Shown in pieces: positions 1 through 10,241 of a stretch of DNA of 64,000 bases. Under the pieces are notes generated by a model that was not told the origin of the DNA, made no database searches, and worked only from the letters and a program-made list of their open reading frames with translations. The DNA lies in contig JAUFSD010000004.1 of NCBI GenBank assembly GCA_033030425.1, positions 806,001 through 870,000 on the forward strand. Reading direction: 5' to 3'. The position numbers and the translations under genes are program-made. The DNA comes from Verpa conica. Its lineage: Eukaryota; Ascomycota; Pezizomycetes; Pezizales; Morchellaceae. Position 1 is the stretch's first letter. Each line of letters opens with the position of its first letter.

Positions 1-63
1 GAGCTTGCACCCGAAGGTGCTGTGAATGTTAATGATGGCCAGCAGGCAGGGCCAAACAAGTAA
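1..63 (+). CDS. 3' end of a gene cut by the window edge
   Basis: From base 1 a frame runs through 20 codons to a TAA at 61-63. The encoded tail is small and polar (Glu, Gly, Asn, Gln, Pro, ending in Asn-Lys). The DNA changes at once to a T-rich, 3'-UTR-like composition. This fits the last codons of a rightward gene whose body lies outside the window. No family can be named from so short a stretch, and chance openness cannot be excluded. Confidence 0.3.
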   Translation, partial: ELAPEGAVNVNDGQQAGPNK

Positions 64-1665
64 ATAGCATGTTTTTTATTTATCAGGGCGAGTGGAGTTG
101 TGAGTTTACGGTTCCGGCGTAAGGAGATCGATTTTAGCTTTTTTTTGGATGGGTTTTATTTGCCAAGATAGGAGGTGTTTGGTGCGCCGCGGAGTTTTTA
201 TCACTGCTTTTGTCGGAACAAATTTTCCTTTTTACAATACGTATCTGTCTTGATACATGCCGCAGTCTATAGCGGAAGCAAACAAATTTCTTTATCTCTG
301 TTGAATTGGGTTCCATTTCTATTGGCTGCATTATTGTCTCTTATTCATCAGAGACATTTTGTTTTTCTTGACTGGTTTTGGCAAGCAGTTTGCATTGTTA
401 ATACCCATGCTCTGTGTATATTTATTAAGGCACTTGAGCGTCCTATCTTTTTATCTTTTTTTTGTCACGGAACTCTTTTTCTTCCCTTCTGTCAATATAT
501 CAATTTCTGTTTTTTCCCCCAGTCTATATATATTTATACCAATTAGTTGACTATGTATGATGGTTCTTTTTATTTAGCGAGGGGTTTTCTGGGGGTTGGG
601 GCTAAGGTGTTTGCGGAGACTTATAATTAAGTCAAGCTGTGGTATTGATTTATTTTATTATTCTTTCTCGCGCTCAAACGTGCTGTCTTACCTATTTTCA
701 TCACCCGAAAAATGCTCATCTCTTTTGCGCTAGGGCTCTATTTTTCTCTACTTTAGTTACAGAGGTTTTTAGGCCTATTCTTGGCTGTATTTTTTGGTAG
801 GTGCTTCTAAATTTATTTATTATTAAAGGCTGGTTTCGTGTGATTTAGGTTAGATGGAGACTAGCGCATTAACATGAATCAAGATAAGTCTCTAGCTACT
901 ATACCTGTCTCTTGCTATTTACATAGATACGACCGCCATAACTTCGACCTGCATTCTCGAGATATTCTCTGTAGTAGATTAAATGGTACTAGGAGTGGTA
1001 CAACATTCTTTAGAATGTGTCTGGTGGTGGGGTTACGGTTTCGGGGTAGGGAGTGATGGCTGTGCATGGGGGCCGGTGGGGGAACTGGCGAGGAAAGTCA
1101 TGATGGGAGGCACTCAGGATATGGGGGGGAAAATTTTGGATAATTTATTCCGAGGTGGGGGAGAGGGGAGTAAGGATGAGTCCAAGCGGAGGAAGGACAT
1201 AAGAGTTCAACAGTAGGGTAAAAGACCCACCAATCCACATATTATACTAATGTGTCTGTAATTAGAAACACGATCACTATTATTCGTAGTAACAATATCA
1301 CTGCTAGTTTGTGTATTCATGGTAGTAAACTATCTTTAGTTCTTAAGTATGTACAAAGGAAGCGCATGCAGCATGGTATATTATGGCGCCAGAAAAACGT
1401 GAATAACAAGTTATCAATATATATTGGGAGAATAGCTGTATCTTGGGATATATCTTCTACCATAGTCGCTATAACGCCTCGTTACTGGGAATCATTAATT
1501 AGATAGAGCTGTATGGATGCGCAAATAGATTTTGACCGATTTGCGCTTCCATAAAATATTTTTATGAATTTTCTAAATACATGCATGTAACAAGAATTGT
1601 AATTAGCCCAATATTGTGCTGCAGAACCCCTTCTCCAAAGGGTATGAGGTCAGCTAGTTGCACTA
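64..1665. other. Non-coding stretch, T-rich at first
   Basis: Bases 64-860 are strongly T-rich on the plus strand, as expected of a long 3' UTR or terminator region. Short open frames at 175-546 and 874-1216 have no recognisable domain or splice-linked continuation. I see no gene here. Confidence 0.5.
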
Positions 1666-1893
1666 CTAGTGCGAAAATAAAGTCTGTTCGGTTCGGTACA
1701 TGGCAATGCAACCACGACCACCAACCTCACAACTAAACCTCACTCAACTGACATTAGGGTGAAATCAGAGCTACAAAGCTTCAAAAGACTATATTATATA
1801 AATAGGGATAAGGAAAATTTTTTGCTATTGACATTTTCGTTGGGGTAGACTTTGTTGCTTGTACCAAACCGAACAGACTTTATTCCTCACTAG
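1666..1893. repeat. MITE 1, Tc1/mariner-like ends, TA target duplication
   Basis: A 228-bp element with ~35-bp imperfect terminal inverted repeats. The left end starts CTAGTGCGAAAATAAAGTCTG and the right end is its near reverse complement (..GACTTTATTCCTCACTAG). It is flanked by TA on both sides (1664-1665 and 1894-1895). It has no coding capacity. TA duplication and short size are typical of non-autonomous Tc1/mariner derivatives. The terminal motif recurs in the element at 2780-2881. Confidence 0.75.
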
Positions 1894-2268
1894 TACTAAA
1901 TCCACATCAAAATTGGGTTATTTTGCAGTACTGCTCACCTTGAACTACTTAATAGCTCAATGATATATGATCTATTAAACGTGAAAAGATATACAATAAA
2001 CTACAGAGGTGTTTATATATGTACCTTCTGGAAAATTGATATGTCTATATTTTTCTTTCTTGTCAGCTATATAGTTGGCTCTTTTTGTGGGTTTCTTATA
2101 GTGACACATGCTGGAGCTACTGAATTCTTTAAGCACGCGGAAATATTAAAGCGGGATGTGTAGGCTCAAGATTTCATGGGTTATCGTAAATATAAGGAAG
2201 AGAAACAAAAGCTTCTCTTATAATATCCGGTATTAGTAGTAGTATAACCTATTAAAATGCATGTAGCT

Positions 2269-2733
2269 ATATGGGTTACACTAGTCTCGTGCCCATCCCC
2301 ATTATTTTCTGCGCAGCACCGTAGGGTCTAGTTTACTAACCCTTCAGAGCTTGTCCAATTCTTTTTTCGTGGATATTCCTCTTGGGGGGCTTTCGGGGGG
2401 AAATTTGGTACTTACCTTTGTGTGGTTGTCCCACATAAACCTAGGTACCTTTAAAAGGCCGAGCTAGCTAAGAAAAAACCCCGAGCTTACTGGAAAGCCC
2501 CTAGCAGGTCGGGGGGGGTTCGGGAAGTTTTGGCGGAAATTAGGTACTTACATTTGTATGAAGCCATCACACAAACTTAAGTACCCTCGGAGGTCAAAAG
2601 CACCCCCGAGCCAGCCCAATCCCCCGAGAGATCTGGAGGTTTTCGGAGATTTCTCGGGGGTTTACTGCCCCAGGCCCTATGGTGCTGCTTAGCAAATAAT
2701 AAAGCCTGGCACAAGACTAGGGTTACATATAGT
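2269..2733. repeat. Foldback element with nested palindromes
   Basis: About 60 bp at 2269-2328 is the imperfect inverse of 2673-2733 (shared blocks such as CTAGTCTYGTGCC and GCAGCACCRTAGGG). Inside lie two further hairpins that resemble each other. One is GGTACTTACCTTTGTG... paired with ...AACCTAGGTACC near 2407-2455. The other is GTACTTACATTTGT... paired with ...ACTTAAGTACC near 2548-2585. G-rich and C-rich blocks around 2380-2400, 2505-2520 and 2650 pair as well. No coding sequence is visible. Confidence 0.6.
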
Positions 2734-2779
2734 TTAGGAGAAGGTTCCCAGAATTAACCGTATGTGTTATAGTGGAGTA

Positions 2780-2881
2780 CTCGCCGAAAAATAAAGTCTG
2801 TCGCCTAGGTACGTACATGCATTACTTCCTGATATGGTATGGAAGCCTGGTATCCAGGCGACAGACTTTATTTTCAGCGAG
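2780..2881. repeat. MITE 2, 102 bp, related to MITE 1
   Basis: Terminal inverted repeats of ~28 bp: the left end is CTCGCCGAAAAATAAAGTCT and the right end is the inverse of CTCGCTGAAAATAAAGTCTG. TA flanks both ends (2778-2779 and 2882-2883). The AAATAAAGTCTGT core matches MITE 1, so both were probably moved by the same Tc1/mariner-type transposase. Confidence 0.75.
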
Positions 2882-2883
2882 TA

Positions 2884-3951
2884 CATATATAGGTAGTGTC
2901 TCGATCGCTCTCAATAGGTAAGTGCTTCAAGACACTTAGTTCGAATTTTATATTTATTTCGAACGTTGGGTAGCGCCCTCCGGTCAGAATCAAGTTACCG
3001 GTGAGTAAGCACTTCGGCAACCCACTCACTTTTGCAAGGTTCTAGCTTACCGGATAGTTTCCCGCCTACATAGAAAGCTTAACCTTGAAACTTTACTACA
3101 ACATCTGAAACATCGGTAGATGTTTGTATAGCTGGCACACAAACTGCAGGTTGGGGTAGGCTCGTTCTCATCCCCACCTTCGTCGGGTACCGGGGCTATG
3201 AGAATACAACACACATGCTAGTGCTCTAGCCTTCCTCATATAAACAAGGTAAATCATAAAAATAGTCATAGGAAAGTAGATCAATTGGTTGCCCCTTGCT
3301 CAAAAGGAGTGTATATAGAGCTAGAGATAATAATAGGAAAAGGAATGATTCAAGAAATTTATATCGATGTGTATGAAGTTGACAAAGAGGAGGAAAATGA
3401 AAATACACTAATGATCATACGCCAGTAAGATTAATAAGAGATGAGATACCGAGTAGCTCGCTCTGATGTTTTTCCATCTCATCTTTTTTTTAATGGAATT
3501 AGTTTAAGAGACCCTTAAGTAAAATTGACTCCTCTAGTGCCTAGCTATTACAGTAGTCCGTCTCTCTGGGTGCTCTATTATAATAGCTCAAAAAACAAAC
3601 ACCCATAATGATAAGCTGCCACCTGAGTACTCAATTTTTTCTCCCTCCCTCTATTTAATACCTATCCTGCTGAATCACTACCTCCCGTAGCTGTTGTGTG
3701 CATAAAGTGATACCACAATAGCATCAAGCAAGAGTTTTGTAGCGCCCTAATCAATAAAACCCTAAAATTACAACCAAGGTAAACTCCAACCAAAAACCTA
3801 GTCAAACAACCTCTTGCCTAGGTAGCGCGAAAGAAAAATATATATGATGGAGAGTGAAACCAGGGAACAAGCAAATATGAGGGTTCCTATGAGAAAAAGA
3901 CGGCTCGAGGGTCTAAATGATTATGCTTAAATGTCAGTGGTATTTTTATTA
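2884..3951. other. Intergenic, no gene seen
   Basis: Mixed-composition DNA with no long frame and no splice-consistent coding. The 60-codon frame at 3226-3408 has no family features. The last part is the 3' flank of the leftward DUF2015 gene. Confidence 0.5.
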
Positions 3952-4475
3952 TCATATCTGAAGGAATGGAGAATTACCCATGGGCCTTCCGTCAGGGGCT
4001 ATCCCATTCTTTGCGAGCTTCTGAACCATAAAGAGCTGGCGGGCTTCATCAAAGTTGACCTTGTTGTTTTTCATGATTTTAAGAACTTCTTTCTTGGATG
4101 CAATATCTAAGCCAGCACGTGAATCACCATTTTGGATATTACTTGAGAGGCTAAAGGCATCGGAGCTGCGGTAATTCAGTTATTGAAGTCGCGAATTCTC
4201 TGGTGTAGGAAGCTTTACCTTAATCCAGCTTCGATATCGCCTTCGAAGGAGGGATTTAAACGGTGATAGGTATGTTCGGGGATAATATTTGAGAGAAAAG
4301 GGAGCCAGCGGGAACGGTAGACGTAGAGGCCTAATGGTGAGGAGTTAGGTTGGCTCGATTCCGATTGCTCATGTTGAGAACGAATGGGAGAAGGAGGCGG
4401 TGACGACATACCCGTAGAGACAACCATAAGGAAGATGGCCCACGACCAGAGGATGTAGTTATCGGTCATGGTCAT
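3952..4475 (-). CDS. DUF2015 family small membrane protein
   Basis: Two exons, complement(3952..4165, 4219..4475), 156 residues. The intron starts GTAAAG and ends CCGCAG. After a hydrophobic N-terminal segment (residues ~7-25, a likely membrane anchor or signal) comes a variable Ser/Pro/Gln stretch. The conserved DUF2015 core follows: EGDIEAGL, then SSNIQNGDSRAGLD, then KKEVLKIMKNNKVNFDEAR and GIAPDGRP. The family is fungal and uncharacterised; no enzymatic role is known to me. ATG codons at 4475 and 4469 are both possible starts. The core match spans the splice junction, which supports the model. The protein ends FLQI. Confidence 0.85.
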
Positions 4476-5339
4476 GGCGAGGGGGTTATGTACTAGTACC
4501 TTGGGTATTCCGTATTCAAGGAGAGCTCTACTCCAGTACTTGGCGTAGCCGTGTACGCACAATATTATGCAGCTGGATCGATATGCGGGGGGGGCAAGAC
4601 AAAAGAAAACAAGGAATGAGTGGAACTAAGAAGAGCGGTAGTTTTAGGATGCGACAAAGAAATAGATCCTGCGGAGGAGAGACGCCGGGGATACAGTTGA
4701 TAGTTGGGATGGATCGTCAAGACTTGACGCCGATGATTGATCCGGACCCGTCAATAGAAATAGAAACGCATGACGGGAGAGGTGTTTTGGGGTTGAGCTT
4801 GGCTGTGGCGGTGTTTGAGAATTACTGCGTGGAGTTACATCGTAAGGTGAACTGTTTCGCGCGCGCCCAAGGACTTTGTCAGGGGTTAAAAGTGGGCGTC
4901 GTCATGCCAGTCATGCGCTTGCAGAGGAGGGGTGAAGTGCGATGATAACAATAGATATTGTCTATAATTTACATAGCTTGTACTGGTTTCTGGAGCGCCT
5001 TCCATAGGCCTAGGGTCTGGGGCTTAAACACTGAAAACCCTGACTGCCGTCACGGATTGCCCACAAACCCCAAACTGTGCCAGTAGACCAAAAGTTCCCC
5101 ACAACACAACGATCACCCAACATTTCTACGCCGTCAATATCGATTTTCTTGAGTTCAGTAGGTGCTATTCTAGATTCTCTGGGTTTCTGTGCTTTGTTTT
5201 TTGTTCTTTGGCAGAATACTGTGGAATATGGGTTTTCTAAAGCCTTGGGGAAAAGATATACCTCAAGTGAACCTAATTAAAAGACTTCTACTAAATTATA
5301 AAACCCTTATAGGGACTTCTTACACCACCAACTTCTATA

Positions 5340-6211
5340 ATGTCGAACGTCGTCAACGTCTCGCCCGATCTTCTGTGGGCAATCACTAGGAATCACTCCT
5401 CGTTCATTGTTAAACGTGGTGTTGGAAACGAGCGGGTCATCTTTTCTAAGGAGCCGTTGAATCTAACAAACAAACATTCCCGCAAGGTAATTCTATCTTT
5501 GGGTGTTTAGGCGACTTTAGTGCGTATTGAATTTATAGCTGATTCGCTCTCTCATAGCAATCCGGACTTGTAAATGAGAAGGTTAGAAGTTCTCTAGACT
5601 ACATATTCTAGATGTGACCCCTAGATTAATAATGCGGTTTTTGTGGATAGGCTGTCGGTGTTCAGGCTAGTGAGAATGGTGGTGTCACTTGTAGGTTTTC
5701 TCTGGGAGTTTACCGGCTGGTTATAACTACTGATTAGGCGTAGTAATCACCAAGAAGAACCACGAGAAGTTCGGCACCAAGCCTGGTTCTCTCTACGATA
5801 TCACCACCTTCTCCAAGAATAAGTCGCAGCGCAAGTATGTAGACAGAGAAAATATTAACTAGGAGATTGATTAATGGTAGGCTGGTTTGCTGACGAAACG
5901 GCTACTAAAAGGACCTATACTGCGATCGTTAACCGTGTCGCTAAAAAGCACTACCGGTAAGTTGAGATTATCCCTTCGGCATCTTTCGGATGGTTTTTTG
6001 ACTCTCGTATTTGCCATACATTAGACCTGATCTCCGCCAGGTATGTTCCTTCACTCCCGTACTTACCCTATGGGCGATGATCTTCTAACATCCGGAACAG
6101 GAGGCCGTTGCTCGTGCTAGTGCTATTAAAAAGTCGCAGAAGCCCGTCAAGCCCGCTAAAACAAACAAGCCAAGAGGTGTCAAGGCTAAGGCCGCTGCCG
6201 AAAAGGCTTAA
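5340..6211 (+). CDS. eL28: 60S ribosomal protein eL28
   Basis: Seven exons, join(5340..5486, 5558..5581, 5651..5690, 5738..5830, 5881..5956, 6025..6040, 6101..6211), 168 residues. The N-terminus carries the eL28 signature (LLWAITRNHSSFIVKR, then LNLTNKHSRK). The C-terminal half has RPDLRQEAVARASAIKKSQK and a Lys/Ala-rich tail, as in fungal eL28, a protein of the large subunit absent from Saccharomyces cerevisiae. Two exons are tiny (24 and 16 nt). The fourth intron only keeps frame if it starts with GC (donor GCAAGT at 5831) and ends with AG at 5880; using the nearby GT breaks the frame. The other introns are GT-AG. Confidence 0.9.
5831..5880 (+). other. Probable GC-AG intron in eL28
   Basis: The donor GCAAGTATGT matches the usual GC-donor consensus GCAAGT, and the intron ends GGTAG. 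Splicing here joins codon C|GC and continues into the conserved frame (WFADETATKRTY). The overlapping GT four bases downstream leads to a stop after a few codons. Confidence 0.65.
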
Positions 6212-6774
6212 ACAAAAAATAAATATAGAATTGATAGTGCGAGGGGGTCTTTCAATGTAGTTTTCTGTAGATAATGAATTGGATATTCAAAATCTCGGAT
6301 TCTTTAATGCCTTTATTACTATTTACAAGGTGATAGTTTTTTTCCTATGAGTTTCTAACGCCATGTACCAAGTATTCATTTTAGTAAAGTAAGCTCTCTT
6401 TGCGATTTTCCCCGAGTAAATCACTTGTGTGGCCGTAGTTCGGCCCGCGGTAGATATCCCGCAATTATCCGAAGGGAATCTCCGGCCGGCGAATTAGTTG
6501 AGTTTAATAATATTACGAGGGCTGTGTGGAGCTGTAGCGTGGGGTACATCTACGCACAGTGGAGGGAAGTGCTTGTAACCGGGACCCCGCTGCGGGATTT
6601 GCAGCGCCAACCCCACTATGACCCCACCAAATACATAAACATCAGTTACTCCTCAGCCCTCATCCTAACTTTTCTCGCCCCTCTATCTACTGGAAAATTT
6701 ATTCTGAACTTAGTTTCCTCATCTCTCTTCCTAAACCTTAATTTTCTCTTCTATCCCTAACATAGCAAGTAAAA
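6212..6774. other. eL28 / malate dehydrogenase spacer
   Basis: Spacer of 563 bp between two genes pointing the same way. The 3' half is the MDH promoter and 5' UTR, C/T-rich before the start codon (6640-6760). The open frame at 6425-6760 has no domain features and is not called. Confidence 0.5.
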
Positions 6775-8288
6775 ATGGTCAAAGCTGGTAGGTATCTATG
6801 GCATCCTATCCTTCCGGCTTAGTTTTTTATGATGGATATTTTAATTGACTTGATGGAAAAGTTGTTCTTGGAGCTTCGGGTGGGATCGGACAGGTAAATA
6901 GTCAACTCTTGAAAAGATAATATCTATCTCTGCTTAAGAAGGAGAAGGAGTAGAAGTAGGAGAAGGAGCAAACAGAAGTGAGGGGAGAAATATGAAAGCT
7001 CGTCCATGCTAATAAAATTAAACTCGATAGCCTCTATCCCTCCTTCTGAAGGCTAGCCCCCTTGTCGACGAATTGGCGTTGTACGATGTTGTTAATACAC
7101 CTGGTGTCGCCGCTGACCTTTCCCACATCTCCTCCCCGGCGGTAAGTACTACTAGTGCTACTGCTCCATACTCAAGCTGACATAGTTTAGAAAGTTACTG
7201 GATACCTCCCAGGCGAAGATGGTCTCGAGAAGACTCTCACTGGTGCCGATATTGTTGTTATCCCCGCCGGGATTCCCCGTATGCTCCTTACTACGTACCA
7301 GCAGAATACAGGGTAAACTACTAACTAGTTTTCTTGCTGTTAATAGGCAAGCCCGGTATGACTCGTGATGATCTTTTCAAGATCAACGCCGGAATTGTCC
7401 GTGATCTCGTCACTGGCATCGCCAAGTGGTGTCCTAAGGCCTTTGTCCTTATCATTTCTAACCCCGTTAACTCGACTGTCCCCATTGCCGCAGAGATTCT
7501 CAAGACCCATAAGGTTTTTGATGCTACTCGTCTTTTCGGTGTGACAACCCTTGATGTTGTGCGTGCGTCAACATTTACCGCCCAGATTACTGGAGAGAGT
7601 GACTCGCGCAAGATCATCGTTCCTGTAATTGGTGGACATAGCGGAGAAACAATTGTTCCGCTGTTGAGTTTGGCTAAGCCTGCTTGTGATATTCCTGCTG
7701 ACAAGCTGGATGGACTCATCCACCGTGGGCTACACTTCAAGTCCTTATCTCGAAAGTTAATTTCTAACAAATTTCTTGTGGCATAAAGGCATCCAATTCG
7801 GAGGTGATGAAGTTGTTACGGCTAAGAATGGTGGTGGCTCAGCTACTCTCTCCATGGCGTTCGCTGGTTTTAGGTTGGTTCTATCTTACACTTACTTGAG
7901 CAGTCGGGCCTAAAAACTAAAGCTATCCCAAATAGATTTGCAGAATCAGTGATTAAGGCTGTTCAGGGGGAGAAAGGCATCATTGAGCCAACTTTTGTCT
8001 ACCTTCCCGGTGTCCCTGGTGGGGACGAGGTCAGCAAATCTCTTGGCGGCATTGACTTCTTCGCTGTCCCTGTTGAGCTTGGGGTATGAGTTCCCCTTCT
8101 CGTGAGAATTTTATTGACATAGTATACTGACAATCAAACAGCCCCAAGGAACCGTTAAGGCAACAAACCCCATCCCCCAGATCAATGATTACGAGAAAAA
8201 ACTCCTCGAGGTCGCCATCAAAGGACTTAAGGGGAACATTGAAAAAGGAGTTGAGTTCGTGAAGGCACCTGAACCCGCAAAGTTGTAA
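6775..8288 (+). CDS. MDH: NAD-dependent malate dehydrogenase
   Basis: Eight exons, join(6775..6787, 6862..6893, 7031..7141, 7191..7278, 7347..7724, 7789..7873, 7936..8083, 8142..8288), 333 residues, the usual family length. It interconverts malate and oxaloacetate with NAD. Visible are the dinucleotide fold [11 protein letters not shown] directly after the start, the mobile-loop arginines in [21 protein letters not shown], and the catalytic-His region [15 protein letters not shown]. There is no N-terminal presequence, so the enzyme is not the mitochondrial isoform. The last three residues are AKL, a recognised variant of the peroxisomal PTS1 signal, so a cytosolic/peroxisomal enzyme (glyoxylate cycle or NADH shuttle) is likely. 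The first exon is only 13 nt. Confidence 0.95.
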
Positions 8289-8828
8289 ACCCTGACTAAA
8301 GCTCCACCCCTACCGGTCGTGCTTGGGCGTGAAACTGACACTGGGATTCTTGAGTATAACTTGTAGATAAATATCTTTGCCGACAATATTAGAGAAACAA
8401 GACCGAAGGATTCCTGGGTTAGAGTTCAGCATCATCACCAGCCATCATCCGTATATTAAAATTATGTCAGGTGGAAACTAGATAACAAAAGGATCACAGT
8501 TATGTAGATGTTTCTGGGAAGATTTCATCATGAGAGTTATTATATAGTACATACCGAAGCATTGAATATGTGAATTTGAGCAAAGATAATCGATTTTTAT
8601 GGTTGATATGGGTATTAACAACGTGAATTTTATTAATGCTAATCTTGAATTCAATGAGCAAGCAAGTACCCCCAAAACTCCTAGACCCTACCCCTATATA
8701 ATCTCCTTAGCGTAGAAGTGTAGAGATGTAGAAATAGCTCTTTGAACTCACAACGATATACAAAGCTGATAAGCGGAAATTTTTGGGGGGTTGAGCAAAA
8801 CAGGAAGCACTAACAAAAAACTCAAAAC
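8289..8828. other. Convergent intergenic region
   Basis: MDH (+) and TRS33 (-) converge here. A/T-rich DNA with no coding signal; it should contain both polyadenylation regions. Confidence 0.5.
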
Positions 8829-9599
8829 TTATACCACTACTTTCGATATTGTTTCTATCTTGAAAGTCGCAGCTGGTAGCTCTGTTGTTTCAGCCTGAAC
8901 ACTTGCATTCACGCCCATGTTCGCCAACGCTCCCCTAACAATCCCACAGGGGAACCACAAAAACTACATCCACATTGTCATAATTAGTATAGTAAAATAT
9001 AGAAAGGTGAAAGTATAGCACTACTTACAGGTTGAGCTCTGGCTACAGCATTCCCTCCAGCTTCTGAGCTCATCCGAGCAAAAGGACGGAAGGTATTGTC
9101 GGTCAATACGTAAACACCCTATCGTTTATAAATCTATTTAGCACTTCTCTTCTAGTCGGCAGGTGGGACCGGTGATAGGTGACATACACGGTGATTTGTC
9201 TTGAGGTTGTCAATTTGTTTCCGAAACACAATAGTCCACAGGTCTTTGCAGATAAATTTTATAACGTCAAGTGTATCAACCATCCTAGTTCGGTCTCTTG
9301 AGAACCTATATCCACAGTGGTCATTAATATCGTAGAGGCAGATCAACTCTGACAAAAAGTCAAACTAACCTCTCCACGAGTCCCTGGCCAACCCGATAAC
9401 CAAGTGTCTCCAGCCGATAGAACATGGCCTCCCTCTCCTCCTCATCGTCCAGGGGCTCATTCGTCACACTCAACTCATTCGCTAACCGGTGCGCCAACGG
9501 CACGATCTCGATAAGCAGGAGATCCAGACACGTCGAGTTCAGGAAGGAGGCGTGTGGGTCAGATGCATTGTACGGTGGCAACGGCGCATCGAAGGACAT
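8829..9599 (-). CDS. TRS33: TRAPP complex subunit Trs33
   Basis: Four exons, complement(8829..8963, 9029..9118, 9188..9305, 9370..9599), 190 residues. It belongs to the Bet3/TRAPPC6 superfamily; Trs33 is a core subunit of the TRAPP complexes, which activate Ypt1/Rab1-type GTPases and tether vesicles at the Golgi. Motifs in order: [80 protein letters not shown]. The ATG at 9599 gives the N-terminus [11 protein letters not shown], followed at once by the conserved block. Exon phases close with no forced frameshift. Confidence 0.93.
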
Positions 9600-10241
9600 T
9601 ATTCCTCCTTCCAGCGTGACTTTGGGCGTCTCCAGGATAGGAAACAAGTTGTTAGGAATAGTAGTGTCAATGAACTAATGTGTATTGCCAGTCGTTTGGG
9701 GTCCGGGATGGACAGCAGTGCATCTCTGATAGGAAGAATACTTATAGATGTTTGGTGTTGGCAGCTCTATAAGCTAGAATTAGCCTCATGTGGCTCAAGC
9801 ACCCAAGCTACTTTTATCACGTGACGTTCACCATAATTTGAGCTCAATAATATAAAGTTTATAGTGACTATTAAAGTTACTGTACATGTTTAAGCTACCA
9901 CAAAAAATCGTGGAAATTTACTTACACTTTTAGACCCCTGTATCCAGTTGAAAATATGTTTGAACTGAAAGAAGCCCATAAAGAAAACATAGAAACCCAG
10001 TACTCCTCGAAAACAAACTCTTGAAAACAAATCTTTGATCCCCCAAAAACACCAATACCCATAAGAAGTGAAGTTAAGATATAAAGCGAAGGGGTAAAAA
10101 GAGTGAGAGGGAGGAGTATGAGAAGGAATATAGTAGATTTTTCCAGACCCATTAGCAATGGATTAATGATGCGTCGATCATATGAAGACGTACTACAAAA
10201 GGGAGTTACGAGGTAAGTAATATATTGGAAATATCGAACAA
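9600..10241. other. Spacer between TRS33 and the SUMO ligase gene
   Basis: 642 bp: the TRS33 promoter (both genes point left) followed by the 3' flank of the ligase gene. No additional coding is evident. Confidence 0.5.

Noticed and set aside
4583..4945. 120-codon rightward frame upstream of the DUF2015 gene
   Set aside because: No recognisable domain and no splice partner; it lies in the promoter of the leftward gene.
7321..7770. 149-codon frame antisense to malate dehydrogenase exon 5
   Set aside because: Shadow of the conserved MDH frame on the other strand.
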